24,975 nt of DNA, taken from NCBI GenBank assembly GCA_900541795.1, contig UQLC01000026.1, forward strand, positions 1 through 24,975, read 5' to 3'. Positions 22,345 through 24,975 of this stretch are shown piece by piece. The notes under the pieces are model-generated. The model ran no database searches, was not told where the DNA came from, and saw only the letters and a list, made by a program, of their open reading frames with translations. The position numbers and the translations under genes were made by a program. This DNA is from an uncultured Collinsella sp. (lineage in GTDB: Bacteria; Actinomycetota; Coriobacteriia; Coriobacteriales; Coriobacteriaceae). Each line of letters opens with the position of its first letter. Positions within the stretch are counted from its first letter, which is position 1.

Positions 22345-24975
22345 CTACCGGTTCCGGCGCCGCAGGATAACGCCTGCGGCGATCAGCACCACCGCGCCGC
22401 CCGCGATGCCACCCAGGGCCATCGGCGACAAGCTGGTATCGCCCGTATACGGCAGACCCGGCTTCTCCTCCTTCGGCACCGGTGACTTGCTCGGCGGATT
22501 GGTGGGCGGCTCCGTCGGCGGGGTGGTCGGCGGCGTGTACGTGTTCTTGAACACCGGCGCCACGGCGCCGTCATAGGTTACCGTCGCCACCAGATGGCCC
22601 GCACCGTCGTCCGTCACCGTCACCGTTACCCGGTGCTCGGCCGCGTCGTACGTCACGTTCTTCTGACCGTCGTCCACCTCGGAGATGCTGTAGGCGTACG
22701 TTCCGGGCTTGTCGTACGAGATCGCCTCGAAGCCCACCGTGCCGTCCGCCGCGTTCTTTGCGGTCTGCAGCACCTTGCCGTCGGCATCCTTCAGCTGGAA
22801 GGAGAACTGCCCTTCCTTCAGGTCCTCGCCGCTCAGCACCTTGGAGGCCCCCAGCTTCACCTCAGTCGCGGCCGGCGCGTAACTGTTGCTGAACGCCACC
22901 GCATCCGCAGCCTTGCCGCCCTTGCTGTAGGCAACCTGCGCCTCCAGCGCGTGCGTCTCCGCATTCTCCGTCACCGTCGCCGTCGCGGTAAAGACCGTCG
23001 TGTCGTAGGTGACGCCGTTCGCCGTCGCCCCTGCCCGCTCGGACACGGTGTAGACGTACGTCCCCACCTTGTCCAGCTGCAGCGGCGCGAAGCCGAACGT
23101 GCCGTCGACGCCGTTCTGCACCGTCTGGACCACGTTGCCGGCGGCGTCCTTCAGGTCGAAGGAAAACTCGCCCTCGGCCAGGTCGCGGCCGGTCAGGGCC
23201 TTCGTTCCGATAATCGTCGCCGTCGTTGCCGTCGGCGTGTAGGTGTTGGTGAAGGTCAGATCCGCGGCCGTCTTGTTCGCCGTCGCGGTCAGCTGGCCGC
23301 TGCCGTCGTCGGTCACGCTCACCGTCACATCCAACACCGCATCGCTGTAAGTGATGGTGCCATCTTGGCCCGCAACCTCCTTCACCTGGTACGTATGCGA
23401 ACCAGTCGCAGTGTACGAGATGGCCTTGAAGGTAAACGCGATACCCGCGTTCGTGGTCCGGTCAATCTCCTGCCCGGTGGCCGCGTCAATCAGCGCGAAC
23501 GTGAACTCGCCATCGGCGGGCGTCCGCATGGTGGCCGAATCGGTATTCTCAAGCACCTTGATGCCGGAGATCTGGTAGGAGGTCGCGCCCGGCTGGTAGC
23601 TGTTCGCAAACGTCATGGTGTTGGGGGTGACGCCGTTCTCGGTGCCCTTGCTCGGCTTCGCCGTGGAGCTCTCTACCGCCAGCTTGCCGTCGTTGTTGTC
23701 CTTCACCACGTAGGTCAGGGTGTACGTCTTGCCGGTGTAGGTCACGCCCGGCACGCCCGGCGCGTCCCCCGTCGGCTGCACCTCGCGGACCGTGTAGGTA
23801 AAGGTGCCCGCATGGTCGAAGGTCAGCTTGTCGAAGGCAACCTTGCCGTGCGCATCGTTCTTCTGGGTCTGGATCACCGAGCCGTCAGACCCCACCAGCT
23901 CGAAGGCGAAGTCTCCCGCCTTTAGCTGATAGCTGCCGTCGTGCACGTCAACGCTCTTGGTGAGGGCGATCGCGCCGGAGTCCGTCGCCTGTGCCTCGTA
24001 GGTGTTGGTGAAGCTGGGCTTCGTGACATTCGTGCCGTCGTAGGCGACGCTCGCCTGCAGCGTGCCGGCATTGTCCGCAACCGTCACCACGGCATGGTGC
24101 ACCGCGGCGTCGTAGGTCACGTAGGCCAGATCACCCTTCCGCTCCACGATGGTGTACTCGTGCGTGCCCGGCTTCGCGTAGGAGAAGGCGTCGAAGTTAA
24201 CACTTCCGTCCGCGCCGTTGGTCGCGGTCCGGACGGGCTTGGCCCCGGCAAGCTGCTCAGCCGTCAGGTTGCCCTCGTACACATCGAAGGTGAACTCGCC
24301 GCACTTGGGGACGATCGGCGTGTTGTCGTCCTTCTTCACATAGCTCTTCTGCGCACCGAGGACCAGGCCGGTCGCGGCCGGCTGGTAGGTGTTGGTGAAG
24401 GTATCCGAGCCGGATGCGCTCGTCACGATCGCCTTCGCATTCAGTGCTCCGTTCCCGCCGTCCGTGACCGTCACCGTATAGGTGAGGGGATGGCTGTCAT
24501 AGACCATGCCCGGCTCCGCGCCCGGCTGCTCCACGATGGTGTAGGTGAAGTCCTTGCTCGCGGCGCCGTCCAAGTCGGAGAGCTGGAACTCGCGCGTGAA
24601 GCTGACCTTGCCGTTTGCATCGTTCTTCGCGGTGTCGAGCACGTTGCCGGCAGCGTCCTTCAGGTCGAAGGTGAACTCGCCGTCCGCAGGCTTCGTCGTG
24701 TGATCGAAGCCGTCCGCAACCTTGATGGTCTTGGTCGCCGTCAGCTCCACGGATCCCTTTGCGGTGTAGGTGTTGTTGAAGGTGGGAGCCGTAGCGGTAC
24801 CGTCATAGGTGACGGTCACCTTCGTCTTGTTGTTGTCGTCCTGGTTCTGCTCTACCTTGACATGGACCTTGACTTCCTTGGCGTCGTAGGCCACGCCGTC
24901 GACGGACTGGCCGGCCTTCTCCTCCTTGAGCGTGTAGTCGTACTCGCCCAGGTTCAGGCCCTTGACGGTCAGCTT
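22345..24975 (-). CDS. LPYTG-anchored surface protein with repeated isopeptide-type domains (5' end beyond window)
   Basis: The C-terminal 876 residues of a large wall-anchored protein; the frame is open to the right edge, so the start is missing. It holds one partial and six complete domains of about 115-130 residues, each with a Lys near the first strand, a Glu in a Y-T-x-x-E segment and an Asn in F-x-N-x-Y. This fits the Streptococcal pilin isopeptide (FctA/Spy0128) type, in which Lys-Asn bonds stiffen the domain; CnaB is the alternative. Then come a Pro/Thr-rich wall-spanning stretch (TPPTTPPTEPPTNPPSK), the sortase motif LPYTG, a hydrophobic helix (GGIAGGAVVLIAAGVIL) and RRRNR. It is probably an adhesin or fibre; the binding part would be at the unseen N-terminus. 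No sortase gene is in the window. A GTG at 24894 is internal, not a start. Confidence 0.92.
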   Translation of the reverse strand, partial: KLTVKGLNLGEYDYTLKEEKAGQSVDGVAYDAKEVKVHVKVEQNQDDNNKTKVTVTYDGTATAPTFNNTYTAKGSVELTATKTIKVADGFDHTTKPADGEFTFDLKDAAGNVLDTAKNDANGKVSFTREFQLSDLDGAASKDFTYTIVEQPGAEPGMVYDSHPLTYTVTVTDGGNGALNAKAIVTSASGSDTFTNTYQPAATGLVLGAQKSYVKKDDNTPIVPKCGEFTFDVYEGNLTAEQLAGAKPVRTATNGADGSVNFDAFSYAKPGTHEYTIVERKGDLAYVTYDAAVHHAVVTVADNAGTLQASVAYDGTNVTKPSFTNTYEAQATDSGAIALTKSVDVHDGSYQLKAGDFAFELVGSDGSVIQTQKNDAHGKVAFDKLTFDHAGTFTYTVREVQPTGDAPGVPGVTYTGKTYTLTYVVKDNNDGKLAVESSTAKPSKGTENGVTPNTMTFANSYQPGATSYQISGIKVLENTDSATMRTPADGEFTFALIDAATGQEIDRTTNAGIAFTFKAISYTATGSHTYQVKEVAGQDGTITYSDAVLDVTVSVTDDGSGQLTATANKTAADLTFTNTYTPTATTATIIGTKALTGRDLAEGEFSFDLKDAAGNVVQTVQNGVDGTFGFAPLQLDKVGTYVYTVSERAGATANGVTYDTTVFTATATVTENAETHALEAQVAYSKGGKAADAVAFSNSYAPAATEVKLGASKVLSGEDLKEGQFSFQLKDADGKVLQTAKNAADGTVGFEAISYDKPGTYAYSISEVDDGQKNVTYDAAEHRVTVTVTDDGAGHLVATVTYDGAVAPVFKNTYTPPTTPPTEPPTNPPSKSPVPKEEKPGLPYTGDTSLSPMALGGIAGGAVVLIAAGVILRRRNR
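22543..24732 (-). repeat. Six tandem isopeptide-type domain repeats
   Basis: Lys-to-Asn spans on the minus strand: 24732-24391, 24348-24004, 23958-23602, 23559-23245, 23202-22885 and 22842-22543. Each shows Lys, Glu and Asn in order. The domains have diverged (no long identical stretches), except for a few shared runs such as FDLKDAAGNV, found in the first and fifth units. Confidence 0.85.

Noticed and set aside
22594..23925. A 443-codon plus-strand frame opposite the surface protein gene
   Set aside because: Arg/His/Val-rich repeated shadow of the domain repeats on the other strand.

Overview
The window looks like chromosomal DNA of a GC-rich, Gram-positive actinobacterium. The best guess is class Coriobacteriia, Collinsella-like. 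That is an inference from protein style, an F-type ATP synthase operon, an LPYTG-anchored surface protein, GTG/TTG starts and the intergenic repeat style; no rRNA or species marker is present. Almost every gene lies on the minus strand. The clear exceptions are pepT and a transposase remnant.

Layout, left to right. (1) 1-234: no supported gene, a few short hairpins. (2) 235-4489: a phosphohexomutase, a homocysteine S-methyltransferase preceded by a DtxR/MntR-type metalloregulator, and, divergent from the regulator, the peptidase gene pepT; an 18-bp palindrome sits in the divergent promoter region. (3) 4490-4866: repeat-rich DNA. (4) 4867-7398: murA followed by an LCP-family cell-wall ligase. 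(5) 7487-14382: the complete ATP synthase operon (small membrane protein-atpB-E-F-H-A-G-D-C), closed by a terminator that lies in the leader of murA. (6) 14652-17721: upp, glpK and tsaC. (7) 17870-18554: a HigBA-type toxin-antitoxin pair. (8) 18630-21596: prmC and prfA, separated by about 650 bp of repeats. (9) 21597-22263: an internally deleted transposase remnant. (10) 22345-24975: the C-terminal part of a large surface protein made of repeated isopeptide-type domains; its N-terminus lies beyond the right edge.

Read along the minus strand, prfA-prmC-tsaC-upp-atp operon-murA matches the order I recall for the same genes in Bacillus subtilis, so this is an old conserved neighbourhood. glpK, the toxin-antitoxin pair and the repeat blocks look like later insertions. 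The genes cover translation termination (prfA, prmC), tRNA t6A modification (tsaC), uracil salvage (upp), energy (atp), and envelope building and display (murA, LCP protein, LPYTG protein).

The most unusual material is not coding. A 113-bp folded element occurs twice, 15.7 kb apart, with one base difference, each time just downstream of a minus-strand gene (the LCP gene and prfA). Between the element and each stop codon sits a second hairpin with the same 4-base loop but a different stem sequence, with three compensated base-pair changes. Both repeat regions also carry motifs built on GGGGAC/GTCCCC. I found no CRISPR array, tRNA, rRNA or intact mobile element.
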